Notes: generated by a model not told the origin, from the letters alone. A stretch of 36,182 nucleotides of DNA from Acidobacteriota bacterium (GCA_019639215.1 JAHBSH010000016.1:1-36182); one strand, 5' to 3'; positions 1 to 9,434 are shown, counted from the first letter of the stretch. Numbers and translations: made by a program.

Positions 1-1
1 T

Positions 2-955
2 GGTGCTGCCTATTTCAGTTTACAGGAATGGTTTGCTTCGAACGGGCTCGGGCTGTCGTTTCTGCTGATCGTTCCTGCAATTTTCCTTTCCGGGCTGATG
101 GAAGTAAACAGTATCTGGCTCAATCGAAACAAAAGTTTTCGCTCTATTTCCGCAAACAAGGTTATAGCTGCCATAGTCACCGCATCAGTTTCGCTGACAT
201 GGGCGTTTCTGGTAAATAGAACATTTTTGGGCTTATTTGCCGGGCTTCTGATAGGACAGGTTGCGGCCGTACTTTTTTTGCATTATGAGAGCAGAAAATT
301 TCGCAGCGGCCCGATGGTAATGGAGAGAGCCTTGAAACTTATTAAAGATTTCAAGGATTTCCCTCTTTTTGAACTGCCCGCAACGCTGTCAAACACAGCC
401 GCCATACAACTGCCGGTATTTATGCTTGGGCGTTTTGCCGGAACTGAGCCTGTCGGCCATTTCAATATGAGCAACCGCCTGCTCGGGATGCCGGCGTTGC
501 TGATCGGCACGGCAATGGGCGAGGTCTTTCGCCAACGCGCGACCGAAGACTATCACAAACACGGAAACTGCCGCCCGATCTTGGTAAAAACTTTTCTTAC
601 GCTTGCCGCCATCGGCCTTTTCCCATTGGTCACGGTTTTGCTTTTCGGGCCGTGGCTTTTTGCCTTTGTCCTTGGAGAAGAATGGCGAACCGCCGGCGAA
701 TACTCACGCATCCTCGCCGTCCTTTTCTTTCTCCGCTTCTGCATCAGCCCCGTAACCTATGTCTTCTACATCGCAAATAAACAACGCCAAAATCTCATCG
801 GCCAGACCATTCTGCTATTATGCTCTTTCGTGCCTTTTATATTAGGTTTTTACTTTTACAGAACCGTTGAGGCCTCTTTACTCTTATATGTGATGAGCTA
901 TTCTCTCTTCTACATCCTGTATTTAGCCCTCAGCTTTCGGTATGCTAGAAGTTAA
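2..955 (+). CDS. Wzx-like polysaccharide flippase, 5' end cut by window edge
   Basis: The reading frame is open from the first bases of the window, so the first internal Met (base 98) is not the true start; about 317 C-terminal residues are visible. The protein is almost entirely hydrophobic helices separated by short basic loops, as in the polysaccharide transport (PST/MOP) family. A central stretch with FELPATLSN, GHFNMSNRLLG and GEVFRQR is typical of the middle helices of Wzx-type flippases, which are usually 420-500 residues. Such proteins move undecaprenyl-diphosphate-linked oligosaccharides to the outer face of the inner membrane. Its place at the head of a run of glycosyltransferases and an O-antigen ligase supports the role. 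Family is inferred from topology and context; another MOP exporter is possible. Confidence 0.75.
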   Translation, partial: GAAYFSLQEWFASNGLGLSFLLIVPAIFLSGLMEVNSIWLNRNKSFRSISANKVIAAIVTASVSLTWAFLVNRTFLGLFAGLLIGQVAAVLFLHYESRKFRSGPMVMERALKLIKDFKDFPLFELPATLSNTAAIQLPVFMLGRFAGTEPVGHFNMSNRLLGMPALLIGTAMGEVFRQRATEDYHKHGNCRPILVKTFLTLAAIGLFPLVTVLLFGPWLFAFVLGEEWRTAGEYSRILAVLFFLRFCISPVTYVFYIANKQRQNLIGQTILLLCSFVPFILGFYFYRTVEASLLLYVMSYSLFYILYLALSFRYARS

Positions 956-1005
956 TTTTTCATCGACATTAAATTCAGAATTCAAACATTTTGTAGGCAA
1001 CCAAG

Positions 1006-2310
1006 GTGAGTACCGAAAGATCCCATTTACATAAAGTATTAATAATTGCTTACTCCTACCCGCCCTTTAATGTTATAGCGTCTCATCGACCCCAGAGCTG
1101 GGTTGAAGCCTTTATCAAAGAAGGCATCCATCCAATAGTGGCTACAAGACACTGGCTAGGAACTGAAACTCTTGCAGATACAGAAACTCCTGTTAAAACC
1201 CCTGTAACTATTACAAAGACACCGTCACATACGATCCTACAAATGCCTTATATGGCTCGATTCTCCATGTTTTCTGAAAAACTGTCTGAATTCCCATTCA
1301 TACGAGACCTTATGGTTCTTTCTAGGAAGGTGTTTTTCGGACGACTTGAAGTGCATAACGATGCAAGTGAATTTCTACCATACTTGAGAGAATACATTAG
1401 AACTGAAAAAATCGATTGTATCCTAGTAACATTAAATCCTTTTGTTCAGGCATGGGTAGGTTATCGCTTAAGCAAAGAGTTCTCAATGCCTCTTGTAGTA
1501 GATTTTCGAGATCTGTGGAGCAACAAATATCTCAGCTCTTCAAGTAAAAAAACTGTCTCTGAAAAGATCAACTATTATATTTCTCGTTTTTATATGCGAC
1601 GCTGGTTGAAAAAGGCTTCTTTAATATCTGCCGTTACTAACGGCGTTCTTGATCACGTACGTTTGGTAGCACCACAAAAATCGACCGTTGTGGCCGCTAA
1701 TGGCTTTGAGAAAGATCTTTTCCAAAATATCACTACTTATGAGAACAAAAGAAAATTCATTTTTTCTGTAGTTGGCTCTCTTTATCCGCACCAAGAGTTT
1801 GATGTATTGATTCAAGGGATGCGTAAGTTTCTGTCGGATAAGAAGTCCGATGAGATCTCGGTTGAATTTGTAGGTGTAAACCAATTTCCTGAGGTTGCTC
1901 AGATGTTAGAAAAATCTATACCTAAAGAATTCACCTCTTTTATTTCTAGAGTTCCTAGAAAAGATGCCTTGAGGAAAATGGCCTCCTCAGATGTGCTTTT
2001 TTATATTGGCTGGAAAGGATACAAAGGTATTGCCTCAGGGAAGATCTATGAATATCTTGCGGCAAAAAGAAACATCCTTATTGCCCCAAATGACAACGAT
2101 GAACTTGAAAGAATATTAACATACACAAACGCGGGCAAACTTGCCGATTCGCCAGAGGAGTTCGCTCAGATAATGAATGAATGGTATGCCGAATGGAAAG
2201 AGAATGGTTTTTTGAAATATTATGGAAAGGAAGCTCTCATAAACGAATTCACCCGTGAAAATCAAGCTTCTATATTGGTTGGAGAGGTGAAGAAGCTATT
2301 GGAGAAGTAG
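1006..2310 (+). CDS. Glycosyltransferase, GT-B fold (GT4-like), low-GC gene
   Basis: 434 residues from a GTG start, 50 bases after the flippase. The N-terminal half has the acceptor-domain start ILIIAYSYPPF and the motif VVDFRDLW, common in GT4-type enzymes of polysaccharide clusters. The C-terminal half has FSVVGSLYPHQ (start of the donor domain) and SGKIYEYLAAKRNIL, in the place of the nucleotide-sugar binding EX7E region. It probably adds one sugar to the lipid-linked repeat unit at the cytoplasmic face. Base composition is visibly lower in GC than its neighbours (22 of 60 bases G or C in 1501-1560, against 35 of 60 in 8581-8640), and codons favour A/T third positions, a sign of recent acquisition. 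Donor and acceptor sugars cannot be read from sequence. Confidence 0.85.
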   Translation: MSTERSHLHKVLIIAYSYPPFNVIASHRPQSWVEAFIKEGIHPIVATRHWLGTETLADTETPVKTPVTITKTPSHTILQMPYMARFSMFSEKLSEFPFIRDLMVLSRKVFFGRLEVHNDASEFLPYLREYIRTEKIDCILVTLNPFVQAWVGYRLSKEFSMPLVVDFRDLWSNKYLSSSSKKTVSEKINYYISRFYMRRWLKKASLISAVTNGVLDHVRLVAPQKSTVVAANGFEKDLFQNITTYENKRKFIFSVVGSLYPHQEFDVLIQGMRKFLSDKKSDEISVEFVGVNQFPEVAQMLEKSIPKEFTSFISRVPRKDALRKMASSDVLFYIGWKGYKGIASGKIYEYLAAKRNILIAPNDNDELERILTYTNAGKLADSPEEFAQIMNEWYAEWKENGFLKYYGKEALINEFTRENQASILVGEVKKLLEK

Positions 2311-2389
2311 TTAATCTCCTATTTTTTCATAACTATGGCTTTTGCCTGAGTTCAGATAACCTCCTATTATTACGAACCTATAATAACTA

Positions 2390-3400
2390 ATGGACAATTT
2401 TTTGTTAGATATTTTGGTGTGTCCTAAATGCAAGTCCTCCTTACGGCTTTTAGACGATTACTCGGGAGATTTTGATATTGAGGACGGCGGGCTTGAATGC
2501 ACAGCGTGTGCCGCGACATTTCCGATTATCAACGGTATTCCAAGATTTGTGCCGGTCGAAAACTACGCGTCATCCTTCGGACTGCAATGGAATAAATTCA
2601 GGACAGAGCAGTTGGATTCCGTCAATGGTTCGACCATTTCAAAAGACCGCTTTTATAGTGTTACTGAGTGGGAACCCGAATGGCTAGAGGGAAAGGTGAT
2701 CTTGGATGCCGGCTGCGGTGCAGGACGCTTTCTTGAGGTCGCTGCCGAAGAGGCAGCCAATGTAATTGGTATTGACCTCAGTTCGGCAATTGATGCCTCG
2801 GCAAAGAACTTTAGCACTAAGGAGAATATTCATTTTGTTCAGGCAAGCATTTATGAGCTTCCTTTTAAGGATGGCACGTTCGACGGAGCTTATTCAATAG
2901 GTGTCGTCCAGCACACACCCGATCCGAAAAAAACAGTTGAGTGCGTGGCAAGAATGATAAAGCCGGGCGGCATGATCGGACTGTTCATATATGAAAATCG
3001 GAAGTGGACATTGTGGTATTCCAAGTATCTTTTGCGTCCAATTACTACTCGTATGAGCCACACAGCGCTTCTTAGAACCATAAAACTATTTATGCCTCTC
3101 GGGTTTGTCGCATCAGAAGTACTTTTCAGGGTGCCGTATCTCGGAAAGATATTTAGATTTTTGCTACCGGTTTCCAATTATGTCGGCGTTAACTCCGGCA
3201 GCGCTCCAAACCTTTCAATTTCTGAAAGATACCAGTGGGCGATCATGGACACATTTGATATGTTTGCCCCGGCATATGACATGCCGCAAACCCAGGACGA
3301 GATAGAGGCTGTTCTCACGGTTTCAGGTGTTGAGGATATTCATAGAACAAAGGGGATAGGTCTTTGCCTTAAAGGCACTAAAACACAGCTGACCAAGTGA
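2390..3400 (+). CDS. SAM-dependent methyltransferase with N-terminal Trm112-like zinc ribbon
   Basis: 336 residues. Residues about 8-55 form a Trm112-like zinc ribbon: CPKCK, then CTAC about 30 residues later, followed by FPIINGIPRFVP. The class I methyltransferase core begins near residue 104 with VILDAGCGAGRFLEVA (motif I, SAM binding), then GIDLS, ASIYELPFKDGTFD and a GVVQHTPDP segment typical of the Methyltransf_11 family. Proteins with this architecture are frequent in polysaccharide clusters and may methylate a sugar or a lipid-linked glycan, though the substrate is unknown. The stop overlaps the GTG start of the next gene by four bases, so the two are probably translationally coupled. 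No clear Shine-Dalgarno precedes the ATG. Confidence 0.87.
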   Translation: MDNFLLDILVCPKCKSSLRLLDDYSGDFDIEDGGLECTACAATFPIINGIPRFVPVENYASSFGLQWNKFRTEQLDSVNGSTISKDRFYSVTEWEPEWLEGKVILDAGCGAGRFLEVAAEEAANVIGIDLSSAIDASAKNFSTKENIHFVQASIYELPFKDGTFDGAYSIGVVQHTPDPKKTVECVARMIKPGGMIGLFIYENRKWTLWYSKYLLRPITTRMSHTALLRTIKLFMPLGFVASEVLFRVPYLGKIFRFLLPVSNYVGVNSGSAPNLSISERYQWAIMDTFDMFAPAYDMPQTQDEIEAVLTVSGVEDIHRTKGIGLCLKGTKTQLTK

Positions 3401-4554
3401 GTAATTCTGCAGATACAATCAGCGATCTTGGTTCGAGCGGCAAAAAGGTCGTTCTTTTTGTGTTGCCTTCAATGGCGGGCGGTGGTGCTGAAAAGGTTAC
3501 CACAACGCTGATCAAACATCTGTCCCGAAATGAATTTGAGTTGCATCTGGCTCTTGGCTCAAGAACGGGTGAGTTTCTGAATGAGATACCTAAAGACACG
3601 ACGGTGCATATTTTGGGTTCAGAAAGGGCAAGAAGCGCGGTATTTCCGCTTGTTCGCCTGATACGGAAATTGAGGCCGCATACTGTTTATTCAACATTGG
3701 GGATGAACTTTGCAGTAGCAGCCGCCAAGCCATTTATTGACAGAAAGACCCGCGTTGTCTTAAGAGAAGGAAGTTCTCCGTCGGCATTCCTAAAAGATGT
3801 TGAACGCCTCAGCAAAACAAAGGCCAATATTTACAGGACTATATATAAGACCATCTATAAACAGGTCGATCAGATCATCTGCCAAAGCAATTTTATGCAT
3901 AGTGATCTAGCCGAGAATTTCAGCGTTCCATTAGAAAAACTCGTAACAATATACAATCCTGTTGATTCCGATGTGATGGCTGCAACCATATCTGAAGAGC
4001 ATCTGAAGAATAAAAATGAAGGCGTATTTCATTTTCTTGCCGCCGGGCGTCTTTCTTACGAAAAAGGTTTCGACATTTTAATCAACGCATTTGCACAGGT
4101 TCGACTTCAGCGTGATCAGGTTTTTCTCACAATTTTGGGTGAGGGAAAAGAGCGTGGTGATCTAGAAGGTCTCGCAAGAACATTGGGGGTTTCGGACAGT
4201 GTATCATTGCCCGGTTTTACCGATGAGCCGCAATCATTCATGAAGGCCGCGGATTGTTTTGTTTTACCATCGCGATATGAGGGGTTTTCGAATGTGTTGA
4301 TAGAATCTCTCGCCTGCGGAACTCCTGCGGTAGTAACGGATTGTCCGGGAGCAAACAGAGAAGTTATCGTTGAAGGGCAGAATGGATGGTTTGCCAGTTC
4401 AGAAGATGCAGATTCGCTGGCAAATACTATGGTAAGGGCTATTGATGCTTCGGCTTCGATAAATTCTCGCCAGCTAATTGATGATTGTCTAGAGAGATTT
4501 GGTCTTGAGACTATAATTCCCTCTTATGAAGCTGCTATAAGAGGTAAAAGTTAA
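3397..4554 (+). CDS. Glycosyltransferase family 4
   Basis: 385 residues, GTG start inside the four-base GTGA overlap with the methyltransferase. The N-terminus, VLFVLPSMAGGGAEKVTTTL, is the classic GT4 acceptor-domain start with its GGAE turn. The donor domain shows FLAAGRLSYEKGFDILINAF and, near residues 290-315, PSRYEGFSNVLIESLACGTP, which contains the EX7E motif (the E of EGF and the E of IES) that holds the nucleotide-sugar donor. It is a retaining GT-B enzyme acting in the cytoplasm on the lipid-linked glycan. Length is normal for the family. The specific sugar is not deducible. Confidence 0.9.
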   Translation: MSNSADTISDLGSSGKKVVLFVLPSMAGGGAEKVTTTLIKHLSRNEFELHLALGSRTGEFLNEIPKDTTVHILGSERARSAVFPLVRLIRKLRPHTVYSTLGMNFAVAAAKPFIDRKTRVVLREGSSPSAFLKDVERLSKTKANIYRTIYKTIYKQVDQIICQSNFMHSDLAENFSVPLEKLVTIYNPVDSDVMAATISEEHLKNKNEGVFHFLAAGRLSYEKGFDILINAFAQVRLQRDQVFLTILGEGKERGDLEGLARTLGVSDSVSLPGFTDEPQSFMKAADCFVLPSRYEGFSNVLIESLACGTPAVVTDCPGANREVIVEGQNGWFASSEDADSLANTMVRAIDASASINSRQLIDDCLERFGLETIIPSYEAAIRGKS

Positions 4555-4572
4555 CCTTGCCTTAGGCCGATC

Positions 4573-5280
4573 ATGACGAGAACAGAAAATACAAATATCA
4601 CTGGTGAAGACCTAGCGGGAGGCTCGCTAGCCGTTTTTGATGTTTGTGATACGCTCTACTTTTCCAATACTACACATGATTTCGTCCGGTTCGCGGCGGA
4701 TAACAAGATGTCGGGTATCCGTAGATCTATCTTTCATATTTTTAACGCCCGTATTTCACCTCTTTTCTGGCTGCTCTTGGTAATGTCGCGTTTAAGCGGC
4801 AAGGATATTCATAAATCACTTAACATTGGTCTGCTCGGCGGAATGAGTTCACAAGAGGTTGAAAAACTTGCGAGCAAATTTTATCAAGAATTTTTATCTG
4901 ATAAGAAAATTTCTGTTTCGCATGCATTGATGCATGACGCCAGAAAAGCAGGACATGTAATATTACTTTGTTCGTCGAGCATAGAACCTGTCGTGAAGGC
5001 AGTTGCTGAAGGGATAGGAGCTGACAAATATTTATGTACAGAACTTGAGGTGTTGGACGATCACATATCGGGAAAGATCTCTCACGAGGTTCAGGGCATA
5101 AAGATCGGGAACATCCGGGAAAGATTCCCTGATGATGAGGTCGCTCTAGCCGTTTCAGACAATCTGAGTGATGCAAGTTTGCTGGCGGCTGCTCAAAAGG
5201 CGATCGCCATTTCATACTCAGACCGAGCCTCACAGTTTTGGAAAGATCAGAATGTCGAGGTGATCGATCTAAAACAATGA
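4573..5280 (+). CDS. HAD-superfamily hydrolase (HAD-IB like phosphatase)
   Basis: 235 residues. Motif I is VFDVCDTLY at residues 21-29: D23 is the nucleophile, but the usual second Asp (position +2) is Cys25, with Asp at +3. A similar change is seen in other polysaccharide-locus HAD proteins. Motif II is LLCSSS near residue 134, the Lys region is GIKIGN, and motif IV is AVSDNLSDASLL near residue 195. A helical insert after motif I (residues 35-110) fits a C1 cap. The reaction would be removal of phosphate from a small or lipid-linked substrate. The stop overlaps the next start by four bases (ATGA), tying it to the UbiA-like gene, so it could be the phosphatase acting on that enzyme's product. 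Loss of Asp +2 leaves activity uncertain. Confidence 0.75.
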   Translation: MTRTENTNITGEDLAGGSLAVFDVCDTLYFSNTTHDFVRFAADNKMSGIRRSIFHIFNARISPLFWLLLVMSRLSGKDIHKSLNIGLLGGMSSQEVEKLASKFYQEFLSDKKISVSHALMHDARKAGHVILLCSSSIEPVVKAVAEGIGADKYLCTELEVLDDHISGKISHEVQGIKIGNIRERFPDDEVALAVSDNLSDASLLAAAQKAIAISYSDRASQFWKDQNVEVIDLKQ

Positions 5281-6059
5281 TCGCATTTTTCAAATATTTT
5301 CTTCCGTTCACATACTTTGCGGCATCCAGGGTCAAAGGGCTGCAGATCTTTGTTTACCACGTGGTGATCGAATGGCTGCCGGCGGTGATGATCGTTGCCT
5401 ACTTCTCCGGGTTATCGGCAGATACAGCTGTCAGGCTAGGGCTTTACTACCTAGCCTTTATAAGCATTTATGAGATCGGATATCTGACGAATGATTTTAT
5501 CGCAGAGAAAAAAGAACACGATCCGCGGGGACGATCGAAGGAAGTTTCATTGAACAATGCCGGCTTATTGGCTTTGATCGCTTCTCGTATCGCATTCTTC
5601 CTCCTCATAACATGGGCACTTGAGTTATTTAACGACACACTTTGGTGGGCCTTTTATGTCTCATTGTCGGTGAGCTTCTTTTTTCATAACTACCTCGCAA
5701 ACCAATATCGTCTTCCGACGTTTACTGTTCTTTCGATATTTCGGTTTTTTGCTCCTTTCGTCTTTTTGATACAGAAAGATGCTCTGCTCATATTGCTACC
5801 TGTCGTAATATTTAACTACTCTCTGTTCCGGCTATTATCTTACGGTGCAAGCAAAGGCCTCGTGACACTCAAGAATCGAGAGGCGGCAAAATTCAAGATG
5901 CTTTATTATGCTAGTATATTGCCATTGAGTGTTTTCATCACTATTTTGTTCTCTTCGCCTTTACCAGTTGCCGCAACGCTTTACTATCTGGCGGCTTGGC
6001 TTCTGCAAGGCTTTGCCGCCTCATTAGTCAGTGGGCAAAATAACACAGAATCGAACTAG
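5277..6059 (+). CDS. UbiA-like polytopic membrane protein (possible polyprenyl-phosphate glycosyl donor synthesis)
   Basis: 260 residues. I chose the ATG at 5277, inside an ATGA overlap with the HAD gene, instead of a start 39 bases upstream that would add 13 charged residues ahead of the first hydrophobic helix. There are about seven to eight hydrophobic helices. After the second is GYLTNDFIAEKKEHDPRGR (residues 69-87), which resembles the first Asp-rich motif of the UbiA superfamily (NDxxDxxxD then a basic run), with some acids shifted. UbiA relatives such as mycobacterial decaprenyl-phosphate phosphoribose synthase put a sugar phosphate on a polyprenyl phosphate. The HAD partner upstream and GT-C-like enzyme downstream would suit that role. 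Assignment rests on one motif plus topology; an unrelated membrane protein remains possible. Confidence 0.5.
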   Translation: MIAFFKYFLPFTYFAASRVKGLQIFVYHVVIEWLPAVMIVAYFSGLSADTAVRLGLYYLAFISIYEIGYLTNDFIAEKKEHDPRGRSKEVSLNNAGLLALIASRIAFFLLITWALELFNDTLWWAFYVSLSVSFFFHNYLANQYRLPTFTVLSIFRFFAPFVFLIQKDALLILLPVVIFNYSLFRLLSYGASKGLVTLKNREAAKFKMLYYASILPLSVFITILFSSPLPVAATLYYLAAWLLQGFAASLVSGQNNTESN

Positions 6060-6092
6060 GATTTTCGTTAGTTCGGCTTACACATTCTAAGA

Positions 6093-7442
6093 ATGAAAAG
6101 TCTTGCTGTAGTTTTAAGTATTCTGGTTGCCGTTGCTATGGTTCTTGTCAACTACCCCAACGGCGCGGTCTCATTCTTTCTTGTCGTTATTTTGTCCATA
6201 CCATGCATCTTTATTCTTCATAAGCTGACGCCCAATCAAGACAAGAGATTCATTGTCGATCTGTTTCTTATTGCATTGTCGTTAAGGTTGCTCTTGGGTA
6301 TTGCTCTTGAGGTGTTAGACCTGAGGATGTTGGCCGGTGGTGATGCCAAGGGATACGATATGCTCGGAAGTCGTATTGCAGAATATTGGCACGGGTTGGT
6401 TGTTTATAATGACCCGTTGACAAGGCTGGCTATGGAACGCAATTCGAACTGGGGAATGAACTTCCTAGTTGCCATTTTGTATTACGTTATCGGGCCGAAT
6501 ATATTTGCGGCGCAGTCGGCGTGTGCTGTATTTGGGGCTGCGACGCCTCCATTGGCGTATCTGTGTTCGTTGAAGATATTTAAGAATCGTGATGTAGCAA
6601 AATATACTGCGATAGCTTTGGCTGTTGTTCCGGCTTTTATTTTGTGGTCAGGTCAGCTGTTGAAAGACGGGCTTATTGCATTTTTGCTTGTCCTTGCCAT
6701 CTATTTGGTCATGCGGTTGCAGGAGCGATTCAACTGGCTGGATGTCGTCTTGCTGATGGGAACGATGGCAGGCGTCATGGCGTTGCGATTCTATATATTT
6801 TATATGATCGCGGCTGCTGTAGCAGGGAGCTTCGTTGTTGGTTCGGGCACAACTAATAATTCCATGTTCAGACGAACTGCTGCTCTTATTGTTATAGCGT
6901 TCGGACTGACGTATTTTGGCGTGATGAGAACGGCCAGCCTGAATCTTAGTGAATATGGCCAACTCGAACGCATTCAGATGACACGCGACGCTCTCTCACG
7001 AGATGCAGGATCCGGTTTTGGAGATGACATAGATGTTTCCACCACCGGAGGCGCGGTCATGGCAATGCCTGTAGGGCTTACTTATCTGATGTTTTCGCCG
7101 TTCCCTTGGGAATTTAAGAGCATTCACCAGTTCATTACGCTGCCCGATCTGCTGATATGGTGGGCTACCATACCTTTTATTGTAATGGGGTTGGTATATA
7201 CATTCAGATATCGTTTAAGAGATGCCCTGCCGATATTGCTCTTTGTGCTGATGCTCTCGCTGGCATACTCCCTTTTTCAGGGAAATACAGGAATGATCTA
7301 TCGCCAGCGAATTCAGATACAAGTATTTCTTTTTATGATCGCTGCTGTCGGGTGGACACTTGTCAAAGAACGGCGTGAAAATCGCAGAATAATACAGAAT
7401 GAACAAGCTCAGCTTGTCCATGGCTCACATCTTCATACTTAA
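6093..7442 (+). CDS. Polytopic membrane glycosyltransferase, GT-C type (GT39/ArnT-like)
   Basis: 449 residues with about ten to twelve hydrophobic helices. Between the second and third helices is MLAGGDAKGYDMLGSRIAEYW (D84 inside GGDAKGYD), placed like the catalytic Asp loop in the first periplasmic segment of GT-C enzymes such as ArnT and PMT. After it come WGMNFLVAILYYVIG and a helix-rich half ending in a basic tail. GT-C enzymes use polyprenyl-phosphate sugars as donors on the outer face of the membrane. That fits the two genes just upstream, which could make such a donor. Start ATG is 33 bases after the UbiA-like gene. A Wzy-like polymerase is an alternative, but the GGDA motif after helix two favours GT-C. 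Confidence 0.6.
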   Translation: MKSLAVVLSILVAVAMVLVNYPNGAVSFFLVVILSIPCIFILHKLTPNQDKRFIVDLFLIALSLRLLLGIALEVLDLRMLAGGDAKGYDMLGSRIAEYWHGLVVYNDPLTRLAMERNSNWGMNFLVAILYYVIGPNIFAAQSACAVFGAATPPLAYLCSLKIFKNRDVAKYTAIALAVVPAFILWSGQLLKDGLIAFLLVLAIYLVMRLQERFNWLDVVLLMGTMAGVMALRFYIFYMIAAAVAGSFVVGSGTTNNSMFRRTAALIVIAFGLTYFGVMRTASLNLSEYGQLERIQMTRDALSRDAGSGFGDDIDVSTTGGAVMAMPVGLTYLMFSPFPWEFKSIHQFITLPDLLIWWATIPFIVMGLVYTFRYRLRDALPILLFVLMLSLAYSLFQGNTGMIYRQRIQIQVFLFMIAAVGWTLVKERRENRRIIQNEQAQLVHGSHLHT

Positions 7443-7508
7443 AACCGTTAATCTCTGTCTGCCTAACAAGACCTCAGATAAACAATCAGTTACAATTAGA
7501 CTTTTATC

Positions 7509-9395
7509 ATGTGCGGAATAGTTGGGATAGTTAACAGCTCCGGCAGCGTCAGTAGAGATGTGCTGGAAGGAATGAACCGGGCGATACTTCATCGCGGCCC
7601 GGACGATGACGGTTTTTATGTTAATGAGAATGTCGGCCTTGCGATGCGTCGCCTCTCGATCATCGACCTTTCCAGCGGAAAGCAGCCTATTCACAACGCT
7701 GACCGTACAAAATGGATAGTCTTTAACGGAGAGATCTATAACTACCAGGAATTAAGAAAAGACCTGGAAAAAGACGGACATAGGTTCTATACAAATTCGG
7801 ATACCGAGGCGATCGTACACCTTTATGATAGATACGGCGCCGATTGTCTTAGATTCCTAAGAGGCATGTTCGCATTTGCCATCTGGGACGAGACTGAGAA
7901 AGAACTTTTCATCGCTCGAGACCGCGTCGGGAAAAAGCCGCTTCTCTACTCTCATCAGCCTAACGGAAATCTAATATTTGGTTCTGAGTTTCGAGCCCTC
8001 CTTGAACATCCTGACATTTCCCGCGAGGTCGATAGCGAGGCCATAGATGCCTATCTATCATATCTTTGCGTTCCGGCTCCGCTGACGGCGTTCAAACAGA
8101 TCCGCAAGCTCGAACCCGGACATTGGCTGAAATGGAAAGCCGGGCAAATAGAGACAAGTCGCTATTGGCTGCCTGATTTTTCTAAAAAGATAAAGATCTC
8201 GGAAGAAGAAGCGATCGAAGAGACTACGCGGATCTTGCGCGAGTCCACAAAACTCAGGATGATCTCTGATGTCCCGCTCGGAGCGTTTCTTTCCGGAGGA
8301 GTTGATTCTTCTACGGTGGTTGCCTTGATGGCACAGGAAAGCTCTAAACCGGTCAAGACATTTTCGATCGGATTTGAGGATGAAGATTTCAGCGAACTGA
8401 AATATGCACGTCGCGTTGCGGAACACGTAGGGGCAGAATACAACGAATTCATCGTTCGGCCGGATGCTCTTGAGATCTTGCCGACGCTGATAGAGCATTA
8501 TGGCGAGCCGTATGCCGATTCAAGCGCGATACCGACCTATTACGTATCACGCGAGACCAGAAAGCACGTCACCGTTGCTCTGAACGGTGACGGCGGCGAC
8601 GAGAGCTTTGCCGGATATGACCGCTATCTGGCAATGAAGCTTGCTTCCGTATATCGTCGCTTTCCGGGTTTCCTTAGACAGCCGTTTATTGAATTTCCGG
8701 CAAGCCTTCTGCCTACTTCCGAAAAAAGGCGAACATTTTCGCGTGATATCAAAAAATTCATTGCGTCCGCACAAGGCACTCCGCCGCAGCGTTATCAGGG
8801 TTGGATGTCAGCATTCAAACCCGATGCAAAGGCTGGCCTTTATACGGGTGAGTTTGCTGAGACCCTTACCGATGCAGATGCTTTGATGTTCCTCGAAAAA
8901 TGGTTTGCCAAGGCAAACGGATCGGGCATAGTTGATACAACGCTCTTGGTAGATCAAATGACATATCTGCCTGATGATCTTTTGGTGAAGGTCGATATTG
9001 CTTCAATGGCAAATTCGCTGGAGGCGAGGTCGCCTTTCCTCGACCATAATCTCATCGAGTTTGCGGCAACACTTCCCGCAAACCTTAAAATTAAAGGCTT
9101 AAAAACAAAATATTTGCTGAAAAAGATCGCATCGCGGCTGGTTCCGCCAGAGGTTATCTACAGGCAAAAGATGGGATTCGGTGTGCCGATCGGTCGTTGG
9201 TTCCGCGGCGAGATGAAAGATTTTGTTCGAGATGTTCTGCTTTCTGAAACCGCCGCAAAGCGAGGCATAGTTCAACCGGCAGCCGTAGAGCGTTACATTA
9301 ACGACCATATTTCCGCAGAACGTGACAACACGGCACAGATATGGACGCTTCTGATGATGGAGCTTTGGTTCCGCAGATTCATTGACCGTCAATAA
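7509..9395 (+). CDS. asnB: Asparagine synthase (glutamine-hydrolysing) / amidotransferase
   Basis: 628 residues. The protein begins MCGIVGI, so Cys2 becomes the N-terminal nucleophile of the class II glutaminase after Met removal; RGPDDDG, FNGEIYNY and SDTEAI complete that site in the first 100 residues. The synthetase domain has the ATP-pyrophosphatase P-loop LSGGVDSS near residues 261-268, then GDGGDESFAGYDRY and KVDIASMANSLEARSPFLD. Length fits the AsnB family. It could make asparagine, but copies in polysaccharide and exosortase-linked loci often amidate uronic acids or other sugar intermediates, and its place between glycosyltransferases suggests that. No promoter is obvious in the 66 bases upstream. 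Confidence 0.92.
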   Translation: MCGIVGIVNSSGSVSRDVLEGMNRAILHRGPDDDGFYVNENVGLAMRRLSIIDLSSGKQPIHNADRTKWIVFNGEIYNYQELRKDLEKDGHRFYTNSDTEAIVHLYDRYGADCLRFLRGMFAFAIWDETEKELFIARDRVGKKPLLYSHQPNGNLIFGSEFRALLEHPDISREVDSEAIDAYLSYLCVPAPLTAFKQIRKLEPGHWLKWKAGQIETSRYWLPDFSKKIKISEEEAIEETTRILRESTKLRMISDVPLGAFLSGGVDSSTVVALMAQESSKPVKTFSIGFEDEDFSELKYARRVAEHVGAEYNEFIVRPDALEILPTLIEHYGEPYADSSAIPTYYVSRETRKHVTVALNGDGGDESFAGYDRYLAMKLASVYRRFPGFLRQPFIEFPASLLPTSEKRRTFSRDIKKFIASAQGTPPQRYQGWMSAFKPDAKAGLYTGEFAETLTDADALMFLEKWFAKANGSGIVDTTLLVDQMTYLPDDLLVKVDIASMANSLEARSPFLDHNLIEFAATLPANLKIKGLKTKYLLKKIASRLVPPEVIYRQKMGFGVPIGRWFRGEMKDFVRDVLLSETAAKRGIVQPAAVERYINDHISAERDNTAQIWTLLMMELWFRRFIDRQ

Positions 9396-9434
9396 AGACC
9401 TTTTTGCCCCTAATCCAAGTTGACCATATAGCTG

